A stretch of 64,000 bases of DNA from Microtetraspora glauca (GTDB lineage: Bacteria > Actinomycetota > Actinomycetes > Streptomycetales > Streptomycetaceae): positions 37,541-101,540 of the forward strand of contig JOFO01000022.1 of NCBI GenBank assembly GCA_000721275.1. Reading direction: 5' to 3'. Both the position numbers and the translations under genes were made by a program. The notes under the pieces were generated by a model that searched no databases, was not told the DNA's origin, and saw only the letters and a program-made list of their open reading frames with translations. This document shows positions 34,969 to 43,861 of the stretch, piece by piece (the stretch's first letter is position 1; each line of letters starts with the position of its first letter).

Positions 34969-35508
34969 ATGGTGGCTCTGGTTCCTGCGGAGGCTCCCGG
35001 CGACGAGCGCGGCGCGTTCCTCAACTTCGTGGAGGCCCAGCGCGCCGCGCTCCGCCGCACGCTCCTCGGCCTCACCGAGGAGCAGGCGGCGGGCCGGCCC
35101 AGCGTCAGCGAGCTGAGCCTGTCCGGCCTGGTCAAGCACGTGGCCGAGGTCGAGCTGAACTGGCTGCGGCTCGCCCAGGGCAAGCCGAACGAACGGCAGC
35201 GGACCGAGGAGACCTGGGGCGACGCGTTCCGGCTCGTCGACGGGGAGACGATCCCCGGCGTCCTGGCCTTCTGGGACGGCGTCGCCCGGGAGACCGAGGA
35301 GTTCGTGCGGACGGTGCCGAGCCTCGACGACACCTTCCCGCTGCCGCCTGCGCCCTGGTTCCCGCCGGAGGGCCGGGTGACGGTCCGCTGGATGCTGCTG
35401 CACCTGGTGCAGGAGATGGGACGGCACGCCGGGCAGGCGGACGTGATCCGCGAGTCCCTGGACGGCAGGACCTCCTTCGAGCTGATCGCGCAGGAGCGCG
35501 AGGGCTGA
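34969..35508 (+). CDS. DinB/DUF664 family four-helix protein
   Basis: 179 residues. The DinB-like fold is shown by LSGLVKHVAEVELNWLRL near residue 55 and HLVQEMGRHAGQADVIRESLDG near residue 145. Together these supply the three histidines of the usual metal site. The DUF664 subgroup in actinobacteria includes mycothiol- or bacillithiol-dependent transferases as well as proteins of unknown role, so no reaction is assigned. ATG 34969 has GGAAGG eight bases upstream. Confidence 0.88.
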   Translation: MVALVPAEAPGDERGAFLNFVEAQRAALRRTLLGLTEEQAAGRPSVSELSLSGLVKHVAEVELNWLRLAQGKPNERQRTEETWGDAFRLVDGETIPGVLAFWDGVARETEEFVRTVPSLDDTFPLPPAPWFPPEGRVTVRWMLLHLVQEMGRHAGQADVIRESLDGRTSFELIAQEREG

Positions 35509-35615
35509 GAGCCCGTCCGGGAATGCCTCGCGGGGGTGGGAACCCGAAGGCGGTGAGCGGTGTACAAGAAGCAGACGGTTCACCGCGAACCGCCCGACGG
35601 ACAGGGGGAAGTCCG

Positions 35616-36848
35616 ATGCGCGTTCCCGTTTCCCGGGCGCCGGCGCCGCTCCGCGCGCTCGTGGCCCTGCTGCTCACCGGCCTGCTCGCCGCCTGTACGG
35701 GCGGGCCGGGGCCGGCCCTGAGGAGTGAACGGCCCGCCGCTGACGGGGTGTTCGGCGCGCCGCCGAGGATCGCGGACGGCGCCGCGCTGCCGGGCACCGT
35801 AGCGGGGCTCGACTTCGCCGCCGACGGCAGCGGCTTCGCGCTGCTCGCGGAGTGCGTGACCGACCCCGCCCGGCCGGCGAACGGCTTCTGCCGCCAGCGG
35901 GTCGCGGTGCTCGACGCGGGCGCCGGCCGCTGGGAGCCGCGCGCCTCGCCGCTGCCCGAACTGCGCGGTACGGAAGGGGTGTCGGCGCAGCTGTGGGTGC
36001 TGGGCCCGGGCCGGGCGCTGATCGAGGACGGCGGCGGGGACGAGCCGGTGCGGGGGTGGTTCACCGCCGACGGCGGGCGGAGCTGGCGGGGCGTCGATCC
36101 GCGCCCGGCCGGCCGGGCGGTGGACATACCCGCGGGGGCGGGACTCACCGCCGTGTGCGTGTCGGATCCGGGGGCTCCGCCGGAGGAGTGCGCCCGGGAG
36201 CGGCTGGCGGTGCTCTCGCCCCGGGACGGGCGGCGGCGGGTGCTGGTGGCGCAGCCGGCGCTGGGGGCGCATCCGCGTCCCGCGGCGGTCGCGGAGCCGG
36301 ACGGCTCGTGGTGGGCGTCGGGCACCGAGCCGGGGACGGGCCGGGCGGTGGTGGCGGTCTCCCGGGACCGGGGCCGCAGCTGGTCGGTGAGCCGGCTGCC
36401 GAGCCCGGGCTCCCCGGCCGGCCCGTCCTGGTACACGTCGGTGGTGGTGGGCCCGGACGCCGTGTACGCGGCGGAGGCCGGCGAGCTGGAGGGCGGCGAG
36501 CCGGTGAAGAACCCGCTGCGGGCGCTGCACCGCTCGGGCGACGGCGGCCGGACCTGGCAGCGGGTGTGGACCTCGGGCCCCGTGCGGGAGCCGCGCTCGG
36601 TGGAGGGGCTGCCCGTGCCGGGGCCGGGGGGCCGGATCGAGCTGGCCGCCCAGTCGGGCCCGTACGGCAGCGTGGACGGCGGCCGGACGTTCCGGGAGCT
36701 GGACGACGGCGGCGCGTACGTCCGCCGCACCGCGATCGGCCTGCTGCGGGAGGACGCCCGCTGCCGGTACGAGCTGACGCGCGACGGCGTCCGCTGGTCG
36801 CCGTTCCAGCTGGCGTGCGGCGGCGACGCCTCGGCGGGCGGTTCCTAG
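35616..36848 (+). CDS. Secreted lipoprotein with Asp-box (sialidase-like) beta-propeller
   Basis: 410 residues starting at ATG 35616 with AGGGGGAAG upstream. The signal peptide ends in lipobox LLAAC. Four Asp-box/BNR motifs S/T-x-D-x-G-x-[ST]-[WF] recur near residues 148 (TADGGRSW), 248 (SRDRGRSW), 306 (SGDGGRTW) and 351 (SVDGGRTF), as in sialidase and VPS10-like propellers. The arginine triad of true sialidases cannot be confirmed, so this is better viewed as a structural or glycan-binding propeller. Four cysteines may form disulfides. It converges on the glutamate decarboxylase gene; both stops share the bases CTAG 36845-36848. Confidence 0.82.
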   Translation: MRVPVSRAPAPLRALVALLLTGLLAACTGGPGPALRSERPAADGVFGAPPRIADGAALPGTVAGLDFAADGSGFALLAECVTDPARPANGFCRQRVAVLDAGAGRWEPRASPLPELRGTEGVSAQLWVLGPGRALIEDGGGDEPVRGWFTADGGRSWRGVDPRPAGRAVDIPAGAGLTAVCVSDPGAPPEECARERLAVLSPRDGRRRVLVAQPALGAHPRPAAVAEPDGSWWASGTEPGTGRAVVAVSRDRGRSWSVSRLPSPGSPAGPSWYTSVVVGPDAVYAAEAGELEGGEPVKNPLRALHRSGDGGRTWQRVWTSGPVREPRSVEGLPVPGPGGRIELAAQSGPYGSVDGGRTFRELDDGGAYVRRTAIGLLREDARCRYELTRDGVRWSPFQLACGGDASAGGS

Positions 36849-38266
36849 TGGTGGAAGGAGGTCGCGGCGTCCTTGTCGTGGGTGAGGGGGCGGGGCTGGC
36901 GGCGGAGGTCGGGCAGCAGCCGGTGCAGGTCCTCGACGAGGAGGCCGGCGAGGTCGGCGGAGAAGCCGTTGCGGCAGACGATCCGCAGGACGGACAGGTC
37001 CTCGCGGTGGGCGGGGAAGGTGTAGGCGGGGACGAGCCAGCCGTGCTCGCGGAGCCGGCGGGACACGTCGAAGACGTCGTAGGAGGTGACGTCGGGGGAG
37101 GTGGTGAAGGCGAAGACGGGCAGCTGGTCGCCGCGGGTGAGGAGGCGGAAGTCGCCCAGCGCCTCGATGCGTTCGGCGAGGCCGCGGGCGACGTCCCGGC
37201 TGGTCTGCTGGACGGCCCGGTAGCCGTCCCGGCCGAGCCGGAGGAACGTGTAGTACTGGGCGACGACCTGGGCGCCGGGGCGGGAGAAGTTGAGGGCGAA
37301 GGTCGGCATGTCGCCGCCGAGGTAGTTGACCCGGAAGACCAGCTCCTCGGGAAGCTCCTCCGCGCTCCGCCACAGCGCCCAGCCGACGCCCGGGTAGACG
37401 AGTCCGTACTTGTGCCCGGAGGTGTTGATCGAGGAGACGCGGGGGAGGCGGAAGTCCCACACCAGGTCCTCGTCGAGGAACGGGGCGACCATGCCGCCGG
37501 AGGCGCCGTCGACGTGGACGGGGACGTCGAGGCCGGTGCGGGCCTGGAGGTCGTCGAGGGCGGCGCAGATGTCGGCGACGGGCTCGTAGGAGCCGTCGAA
37601 GGTGGAGCCGAGGACGGCGACGACGCCGATGGTGTTCTCGTCGCACAGCGCGGCGGCGGAGGCGGCGTCGAGGTGGTAGCGGTCGCCCTCCATGGGGACG
37701 AGGCGGGGCTCGACCTCCCAGAAGGTGCAGAACTTCTCCCAGCAGACCTGCACGTTGACGCCCATCACCAGGTTGGGGCGGGCGGTGGCCGGGTAGCGGT
37801 CGGCGTTCCGCCGGGCCCAGCGGCGCTTGAGGGCCATGCCGGCGAGCATGCACGCCTCGCTGGAGCCGGTGGTGGAGCAACCGACGGCGGCGGCCGGGTC
37901 GGGGGCGTGCCAGAGGTCGGCGAGCATGGCGACGCAGCGGCGTTCGAGTTCCGCGGTGCGCGGGTACTCGTCCTTGTCGATCATGTTCTTGTCGCGGCAC
38001 TCGCCCATGAGGACGCCGGCCTGCGGTTCCATCCAGGTGGTGACGAAGGTGGCGAGGTTGAGGCGGGAGTTGCCGTCGAGCATCAGCTCGTCGTGGACGA
38101 GCTGGTAGGCGCTGGACGGCGGGAGCGGGCCGTCGGGCAGCCGGTGGCGGGGCGGGGCCTCGGTCATCCCGCCGACGGGGTCGGCCTCGCCGTAGAAGGG
38201 GTTGAGGGCGAGCCGCCGGAAGGGGGCGGCGTCGGGGTCGTCGGTTCCCTGGTGGAGGGGGGCCAT
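36845..38266 (-). CDS. gadB: Glutamate decarboxylase
   Basis: 473-residue PLP-dependent group II decarboxylase converting glutamate to GABA and CO2 while consuming a proton. Recognised by LNLATFVTTWMEPQAGVLMGE, the substrate/cofactor segment VGCSTTGSSEACMLAGMALKRRW, HVDGASGGMVAPF and the PLP lysine in SINTSGHKYGLVYPGVGW (about Lys286). The C-terminus ends in two histidines; in E. coli GadB a near-terminal histidine closes the active site at neutral pH, which may be mirrored here. ATG 38266 has GAAGGAG upstream. It follows the ClC channel gene by 28 bp on the same strand, so the two probably form an operon. Confidence 0.94.
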   Translation of the reverse strand: MAPLHQGTDDPDAAPFRRLALNPFYGEADPVGGMTEAPPRHRLPDGPLPPSSAYQLVHDELMLDGNSRLNLATFVTTWMEPQAGVLMGECRDKNMIDKDEYPRTAELERRCVAMLADLWHAPDPAAAVGCSTTGSSEACMLAGMALKRRWARRNADRYPATARPNLVMGVNVQVCWEKFCTFWEVEPRLVPMEGDRYHLDAASAAALCDENTIGVVAVLGSTFDGSYEPVADICAALDDLQARTGLDVPVHVDGASGGMVAPFLDEDLVWDFRLPRVSSINTSGHKYGLVYPGVGWALWRSAEELPEELVFRVNYLGGDMPTFALNFSRPGAQVVAQYYTFLRLGRDGYRAVQQTSRDVARGLAERIEALGDFRLLTRGDQLPVFAFTTSPDVTSYDVFDVSRRLREHGWLVPAYTFPAHREDLSVLRIVCRNGFSADLAGLLVEDLHRLLPDLRRQPRPLTHDKDAATSFHH

Positions 38267-38294
38267 CGGGGCTCCTTCTGCGGCGGGGGGCGGG

Positions 38295-39572
38295 TCAGCG
38301 GAGGGGCTTGCCGTGGTGGTCGAGTTCGAGCTGGGGCCGGCCGGTGACGATCAGCCAGGCGGGCAGGGTGGCCAGGCAGAGGAGCGAGAGCATCGCGGGG
38401 GAGGAGGCGATGACGGCGGCGATGAAGAGGCTCACCCAGCCCTGCCGGGTGGTGGCGAGGAGGACGCCGAGGACGGCGGAGGAGACGGCGACCGCCGGGT
38501 GGATCTCGGGGACGAGGGCCTGGGCGACCAGGCCGAGGGCGGCGCCGAGGAAGACCGCCGGGAAGACCCGGCCGCCGCGGAAGCCGCAGGCGGCGGCGAC
38601 CAGCAGGGCGGCGAGCTTCACGACGGCCAGCCGGGCCAGCTCGCCGGAGGAGTACACCCCGAGGGAGGCGACGAGCTCCTTCGTCTCGTGGAGGCCCTTG
38701 AAGAGGGTGAGGTGGCCGCCGAGGGCGCCCAGCAGGCCGAGCAGCAGCCCGCCGGCGGGCAGCATCAGCATCGGGTGCCGCAGCCGGCCGAAGGCGCGGT
38801 GGAGGTGGGGGAAGGCGTAGCAGCCGAGGAGCCCGAAGGCGGCGCCGAGGGAGGCGACGACGAGGGAGGCGAGCAGGTCCTCCCAGCCGGGGTCGGTCAG
38901 CGGCGGGAGGCCCATCGCGAAGCTGGGGTCCGACAGCAGCTGGGTGGTCATCGAGCCGGCGCCGGCGGCGAGCAGCGGCGCGAACAGCCGGTCCCACAGC
39001 GAGCCGCGGCCGGGCTGCCCGGTGAGCGCCTCGGAGAGGACCAGGGCGGCGGCGACGGGCGTGCCGAAGAGGGCGCCGAAGGTGCCGGCGATGGCGAGGG
39101 AGACCCAGAAGGCGCCGGGCACGTTCGGCGCGGCCCGCAGGCCCAGCCAGGCGGCCAGGGAGATCGCGGCGGCGATCGTCGGCTGTTCGGGGCCGAGGCT
39201 GACGCCGCCGGCGAGGGCGAGGGTGGAGGCGACGAGGAGGCCGGGCACCACGAGCGGCGGCAGCGGCGGCCCGCCGAGCCCCTCGGACGCCGGGTCGGGT
39301 CCGGCGTGCCCGGGGGCCTTCCAGACGACGAGGCCGGCGGCGACGCCGGTGACGGTGAGGACGGTGATCATCCACAGCGAGGAGTACCGGCCGATGTCCA
39401 GGGCGTCCGGCACGGTCTCCCAGAGCACCGCCTGGAGTTCCTCGGCGACCAGGCTGATGCCGAGGAACAGCAGGCCCGATCCGACGCCCACCACGAGGGC
39501 GGGCAGCACCTGCGGGAGCAGGAGCCGTACCGGTGCTTCGGCGGGGGCGGTCGCGTCATGATCGGTGGCCAC
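38295..39572 (-). CDS. ClC-family chloride channel/antiporter
   Basis: 425 residues with about ten hydrophobic helices. The ClC selectivity region appears as GGVSLGPEQPTIAAAI, where the gating glutamate (the E of GREGP in E. coli ClC) is retained in GPEQP; a second signature is FRGGRVFPAVFLGAALG. ClC antiporters supply counter-ions for the proton load of amino-acid-dependent acid resistance in E. coli, and here the gene is directly followed by gadB. GTG 39572 is chosen because a TATGGT hexamer is spaced for a leaderless start there. Confidence 0.9.
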   Translation of the reverse strand: MATDHDATAPAEAPVRLLLPQVLPALVVGVGSGLLFLGISLVAEELQAVLWETVPDALDIGRYSSLWMITVLTVTGVAAGLVVWKAPGHAGPDPASEGLGGPPLPPLVVPGLLVASTLALAGGVSLGPEQPTIAAAISLAAWLGLRAAPNVPGAFWVSLAIAGTFGALFGTPVAAALVLSEALTGQPGRGSLWDRLFAPLLAAGAGSMTTQLLSDPSFAMGLPPLTDPGWEDLLASLVVASLGAAFGLLGCYAFPHLHRAFGRLRHPMLMLPAGGLLLGLLGALGGHLTLFKGLHETKELVASLGVYSSGELARLAVVKLAALLVAAACGFRGGRVFPAVFLGAALGLVAQALVPEIHPAVAVSSAVLGVLLATTRQGWVSLFIAAVIASSPAMLSLLCLATLPAWLIVTGRPQLELDHHGKPLR

Positions 39573-39578
39573 CGCCCC

Positions 39579-39584
39579 ACCATA
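39579..39584 (-). promoter_or_regulatory. -10 hexamer TATGGT of the clc-gadB operon
   Basis: On the minus strand TATGGT ends seven bases before GTG 39572, predicting transcription from the first base of the start codon. Confidence 0.5.
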
Positions 39585-39684
39585 AGTGAGCAAATGCCGC
39601 ACAACACCTCGAAAACCCCCGAGGGTGGGCCCGCGTCTCACAGGGCGTCAGGGTCCGTGGCCCGGCGGCGCGGCGGCTCGCGGC

Positions 39685-40053
39685 TCAGGGACTCGGGGCG
39701 ATGACGACCGCGGTCCCGTACGCGCAGACCTCGGTGCCGACGTCCGCCGCCTCGGTCACGTCGAAGCGGAACATCAGCACCGCGTTCGCGCCGCGCGCCC
39801 TCGCCTGCTCCACCAGGCGGTCCATCGCCTGGTTCCGGGTCTCCACCAGGGTCTTCGTCAGCCCCTTCAGCTCACCGCCGATCATCGACTTCAGACCGGC
39901 GCCGATCTGGCTGCCCAGATGACGGGACCGGACCGTCAGCCCGAAGACCTCTCCGATCACCTGGCGCACCTCGTACCCCGGGACGTCGTTCGTCGTCACC
40001 ACCAGCACGTCGGGGTGCGGTCCCTGACCGCCTCCGTACTCCTCGATGCCCAT
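39685..40053 (-). CDS. YbjQ family (DUF74) protein
   Basis: 122 residues. The family is recognised by [68 protein letters not shown] and the [13 protein letters not shown] segment. YbjQ proteins form pentamers and are often called heavy-metal-binding, without firm evidence. ATG 40053 is preferred over GTG 40059 because AGGAGG lies nine bases before the ATG but only three before the GTG. It lies 112 bp upstream of clc on the same strand and is divergent from the DedA gene. Confidence 0.88.
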   Translation of the reverse strand: MGIEEYGGGQGPHPDVLVVTTNDVPGYEVRQVIGEVFGLTVRSRHLGSQIGAGLKSMIGGELKGLTKTLVETRNQAMDRLVEQARARGANAVLMFRFDVTEAADVGTEVCAYGTAVVIAPSP

Positions 40054-40228
40054 CGGCACTCACCTCCTGGTCACCCAGGGTCGCCGCGCGGACGCCCGCC
40101 CGCATCCCGTACGACCCGGGCGGAACCGGGGGACGCCGCTCCGCGTTGATAGCTTGGGGCGCGCCGCAGGGCATGTCCCGCCCGCACCTCGACATGCCCC
40201 CCACCCCGAACCCAGGAGCCCGGAACCC

Positions 40229-41401
40229 GTGAACACGCTTGCCCTCGGACCGAGCTGGCTGGATCCGGACTACCTGATCCAGACCTTCGGCCTGATCGGT
40301 GTCCTCGTCATCGTCTTCGCCGAGTCCGGCCTCCTCATCGGGTTCTTCCTGCCCGGTGACTCGCTGCTCTTCACCACCGGCCTCCTCGTCACCACCGGCA
40401 AGCTCGACTCGCCGCTGTGGCTGGTCTGCACGCTGATCGTCCTCGCGGCGATCATCGGCGACCAGGTGGGCTACCTGTTCGGCCGGAAGGTGGGTCCGTC
40501 GCTCTTCCGGCGCCCCGACTCCAAGTTCTTCAAGCAGGAGAACGTCGAGAAGGCCCACGAGTTCTTCGAGAAGCACGGCCCGAAGTCCCTCATCCTGGCC
40601 CGCTTCGTCCCGATCATCCGCACCTTCACGCCGATCATCGCCGGCGTCAGCCGGATGAACTACCGCTCCTTCATCACCTTCAACATCATCGGCGGCGTGC
40701 TGTGGGGCGCCGGCGTGACCCTGCTCGGCGCCTCGCTCGGCAAGGTGGACTTCGTCCACAAGAACATCGAGGCGATCCTCGTCGGCATCGTCCTGCTGTC
40801 GGTCGTCCCGATCGTGATCGAGTACCTGAAGGCCCGCTCCCAGTCGAAGAAGGCCGCCGCCGCCCGGCAGGACGCGCCCCCCGCCGGCCCCGAGGCGCCG
40901 CACGCCGCCCCGCCCGCCCACGGCGACCAGCCCGGCCACGGCGGCTACGGCGACCAGCGCGGTTACGGCGACCAGGGCCAGGGCGGCTACGGCCACCAGG
41001 ACGGCTACGCGGGCCAGACCGGCTACGGCGACCAGGGCGGGTACGGCGGCTACGGCGACCAGCAGGGGTACGGCTACGGGCAGGGGCAGCAGCAGGCCGG
41101 CTACGGGCAGCAGGGCGGCTACCAGGCCCAGCCCGGCGGCTACGGCGACCAGGGGACGTACGGGCAGCAGGGCGGCGGCTACGGCCAGCAGGGCGGCTAC
41201 GGCTACCCGGCCCCCCAGCCCGGCTACGGCCAGCCGCAGCAGCCCCAGCACCCCCAGCAGCCCGCCTACGGCAACCACCCCGGCTACACCCAGCAGCCCG
41301 GCCATCCCCAGCAGCCGCAGCAGGCCCAGCAGCCCGGCCACGGCGACCAGCACGGCTACGGCGGCCAGAACCAGCCCCCGTACCCGTACGGCGAGCGCTG
41401 A
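40229..41401 (+). CDS. DedA-family membrane protein with Gly/Tyr/Gln-rich tail
   Basis: 390 residues. Residues 1-215 form a DedA/SNARE-associated (VTT) domain: [30 protein letters not shown], the signature [36 protein letters not shown] and [11 protein letters not shown]. Such proteins are linked to lipid-carrier flipping and membrane homeostasis. Residues about 230-390 are an unusual low-complexity cytoplasmic tail built of GYGDQ, GYGQQ, GYGYG and QQP units, ending PYPYGER. Start GTG 40229 has AGGAG upstream and removes an unsupported 61-residue extension. A strong terminator follows. Confidence 0.9.
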   Translation: MNTLALGPSWLDPDYLIQTFGLIGVLVIVFAESGLLIGFFLPGDSLLFTTGLLVTTGKLDSPLWLVCTLIVLAAIIGDQVGYLFGRKVGPSLFRRPDSKFFKQENVEKAHEFFEKHGPKSLILARFVPIIRTFTPIIAGVSRMNYRSFITFNIIGGVLWGAGVTLLGASLGKVDFVHKNIEAILVGIVLLSVVPIVIEYLKARSQSKKAAAARQDAPPAGPEAPHAAPPAHGDQPGHGGYGDQRGYGDQGQGGYGHQDGYAGQTGYGDQGGYGGYGDQQGYGYGQGQQQAGYGQQGGYQAQPGGYGDQGTYGQQGGGYGQQGGYGYPAPQPGYGQPQQPQHPQQPAYGNHPGYTQQPGHPQQPQQAQQPGHGDQHGYGGQNQPPYPYGER

Positions 41402-41420
41402 CCGCGTCGGACCCGCGACG

Positions 41421-41468
41421 TGACGAGGCCCCGCCCCCGGCCACCCGGCCGGGCGCGGGGCCTCGTCA
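41421..41468 (+). terminator. Terminator after the DedA gene
   Basis: Outer arms of 14 bp (41421-41434 with 41455-41468) pair perfectly, enclosing a second small GC hairpin. It lies between convergent genes and may work in both directions. Confidence 0.85.
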
Positions 41469-41482
41469 CATCCCCAGAGCCC

Positions 41483-43138
41483 TCAGAAGCCGCGGGTCCG
41501 CTTCGCCGCGCTGCGCGCCGAGCGCGCGCCCGGCGCGCGCATGAAGAGCCGCGCCAGCTCGCCGCCCAGGTTCACCCCGATCGCGATCGCCAGCGCGAGG
41601 GCCGCCGCCTTCGCCAGCGACGTGAAGCCCTGGTCCAGGTTGTTCTGGGCGATCGCGAGCACACCGAAGTACGTCGCCGAACCCGGCAGCAGCGGCCCGA
41701 TCGCCGCCGTCACGTACGGCAGCGACGACGTGTGCTGGTAGCGGGCCATCAGCTGGCCGAACAGGCCCACCAGCCCCGACGCCGCCGCCGTCGCCATCAC
41801 CGCCGAACCCCCGGCGGTGATCGCGATCGACGCGTACACCACCCACGCCACCCCGCCGTTCAGCGTCGCGAACAGCACCGTCGCCCGCGACTGCTGCAGC
41901 AGGATCGCGAAGGTCGCGCACAGCACCATCGACGACACGATCTGCGTCACCGGCCGCTCGACCGGACGCAGCGTCCCCTCCGGATTGAGCTGCGCGTCGA
42001 ACTGCACGGCCACGTACAGCACCGACAGCACGCCCACCACGATCGCCACGAAGAAGTAGGCGACCTCCAGGAGCCGCGCCGACGCCGTGATGTAGAAGCC
42101 GGTCAGACCGTCCTGCACCGCCGCCACCAGCGCCCGCCCCGGGATCAGCGCGAACAGGCCACCGGTGATCACCGCCGACGGCCGCAGGTCCGCGTGGAGC
42201 AGCGTCAGCAGCACCCCCATCGCGGCCGGCGGCATCGCCGCCACCAGGAACTGGTAGAACTCCGGCAGCCCGCGCCCCGCGCACAGCCACGCCAGCCGGT
42301 CGCCGAGCACCGCGCCCAGCGCCGCCACGAAGAACACGTACGGCCCGCCGCCGAGCAGCGTCGACGCCGCGCCCGCGAGCACGCCCGCCGCTCCCGTCAG
42401 CACCCACCCCGGGTACGGGTGCCGGTTGCGCCGGATCTCCGCCAGCCGCCGGTAGGCCTCCTCCGGCGACACCTCGTGCGCCGGCGCGTTGATGTCCGCG
42501 AGCAGCTGGTAGACGGCCGCCAGCCGGGTGTAGTCGGTGCCCCGGCGCCGTACCGTCCGGTTCGCCGTCACCGGGTCGTCCACCAGCGACGGCTGGTGGG
42601 TGATCGACAGCAGCGTGAACGTCACCGTCGGCTCGCAGCGGTCCAGGCCGTACGAGCGGCAGATCGCGAACATCGCCGCCTCGACGTCCTCCGCGCCCTC
42701 GCCGCCGGCCAGCAGCAGCTCCCCGATGCGCAGGCTCAGGTCGAGCACGCGCGGCACCGACGGCCCCGTCTCGTCCTTCGCGTCCGCGGTCTCCGGCACC
42801 ACCGGCCGGTCGCCGACGGGCAGCCGCAGCATCGTCCGCATCCGGTCCTGCCACGGCGCGTTGTGCGGCAGCCGCGCCAGCGGCACCCCGTACGCCGGGG
42901 CGAAGGCGGGCGGCGAGTCCTTCGCGGAGTACGTCGACGGCGCCGCGAACGCCGACCCCTCGGGCTCCGGCGGCGGCTCCGGCACCAGTCCCTCCGGCAC
43001 CACGAACGCCGAGCCCTCCGGCTCCGGAGGCGGCTCGGGCACCAGCCCCTCCGGCAGCGCGAACTCCGAGGTCGCCTCGTCCGACAGGGGCTTCCGGTCC
43101 TCCGGAGCCTCCTCGGGGCCCTCCGGCTCCGCCACCAC
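41483..43138 (-). CDS. ThrE-family threonine/serine exporter
   Basis: 551 residues. The cytoplasmic ThrE N-domain (DUF1212) is seen from VLDLSLRIGELLLAGGEGAEDVEAAMFAICRSYGLDRCEPTVTFTLL to about residue 240. Ten hydrophobic helices follow, including GGLFALIPGRALVAAVQDGLTGFYITASARLLEV and LPYVTAAIGPLLPGSATYFGVLA. The first 70 residues are acidic and Pro-rich, with a 17-residue tandem duplication of the form PEGLVPEPPPEPEGSAF. GTG 43138 is selected with GGAGAG upstream. Family members export threonine and serine. It is downstream of ppa on the same strand but separated by a terminator. Confidence 0.88.
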   Translation of the reverse strand: MVAEPEGPEEAPEDRKPLSDEATSEFALPEGLVPEPPPEPEGSAFVVPEGLVPEPPPEPEGSAFAAPSTYSAKDSPPAFAPAYGVPLARLPHNAPWQDRMRTMLRLPVGDRPVVPETADAKDETGPSVPRVLDLSLRIGELLLAGGEGAEDVEAAMFAICRSYGLDRCEPTVTFTLLSITHQPSLVDDPVTANRTVRRRGTDYTRLAAVYQLLADINAPAHEVSPEEAYRRLAEIRRNRHPYPGWVLTGAAGVLAGAASTLLGGGPYVFFVAALGAVLGDRLAWLCAGRGLPEFYQFLVAAMPPAAMGVLLTLLHADLRPSAVITGGLFALIPGRALVAAVQDGLTGFYITASARLLEVAYFFVAIVVGVLSVLYVAVQFDAQLNPEGTLRPVERPVTQIVSSMVLCATFAILLQQSRATVLFATLNGGVAWVVYASIAITAGGSAVMATAAASGLVGLFGQLMARYQHTSSLPYVTAAIGPLLPGSATYFGVLAIAQNNLDQGFTSLAKAAALALAIAIGVNLGGELARLFMRAPGARSARSAAKRTRGF

Positions 43139-43215
43139 TCGCTCTCCGCCTCACACCAGGGAATCGTGGATTCCAGTATGGGCGTCAGACGGGCGTGCGA
43201 AACGTGGATGCGCGA

Positions 43216-43247
43216 AAGGCGGTACACCCCGAAGGGTGCACCGCCTT
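43216..43247 (-). terminator. Terminator after ppa
   Basis: A 14-bp stem with one mismatch (43216-43229 with 43234-43247), loop CGAA, lies 20 bp downstream of the ppa stop on the minus strand. Confidence 0.8.
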
Positions 43248-43266
43248 CCGTGAAGGACCCCGGGCG

Positions 43267-43758
43267 TCAGTGAGCGCCCTGCTCCTTGGCGCGCGCGATC
43301 GACTTCTCGATCTCGGCCTCGGCCTCGGCGCGGCCGACCCAGTCGGCGCCCTCGACCGACTTGCCCGGCTCCAGGTCCTTGTAGACCTCGAAGAAGTGCT
43401 GGATCTCCAGGCGGTCGAACTCCGGCACGTGGTGGATGTCGCGCAGGTGCTCCATGCGCGGGTCCGTCGCCGGCACGCACAGCAGCTTGTCGTCGCCGCC
43501 GGCCTCGTCCGTCATGCGGAACATGCCGATGGCGCGGCACTTGATGAGGCAGCCCGGGAAGGTGGGCTCGTCGAGGATGACCAGCGCGTCCAGCGGGTCG
43601 CCGTCCTCGCCGAGGGTGTTCTCCACGTAGCCGTAGTCGGTCGGGTAGGCCGTCGACGTGAAGAGGCGACGGTCCAGACGGATGCGACCGGTCTCGTGGT
43701 CGACCTCGTACTTGTTCCGCGATCCCTTGGGGATCTCGATGAGAACGTCGAACTCCAC
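43267..43758 (-). CDS. ppa: Soluble inorganic pyrophosphatase (family I)
   Basis: 163 residues. Hydrolyses PPi to two phosphates, driving biosynthesis. The conserved core is complete: [46 protein letters not shown] (the metal-binding acidic signature) and the LCVPATDPR segment. The start is GTG 43758, with AGGAGGAG ten bases upstream. It ends in a helical [16 protein letters not shown] tail common in actinobacteria. It is divergent from the carboxypeptidase gene. Confidence 0.97.
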   Translation of the reverse strand: MEFDVLIEIPKGSRNKYEVDHETGRIRLDRRLFTSTAYPTDYGYVENTLGEDGDPLDALVILDEPTFPGCLIKCRAIGMFRMTDEAGGDDKLLCVPATDPRMEHLRDIHHVPEFDRLEIQHFFEVYKDLEPGKSVEGADWVGRAEAEAEIEKSIARAKEQGAH

Positions 43759-43861
43759 GGTGGGGCTCCTCCTGAATCAACACAAGTGAATGCTCGCGAC
43801 GACGCGCGGTGATTAAGTGTCTCTCACGCACGTACGTGATCGCGAAAGGGGCTGGTCAGCT

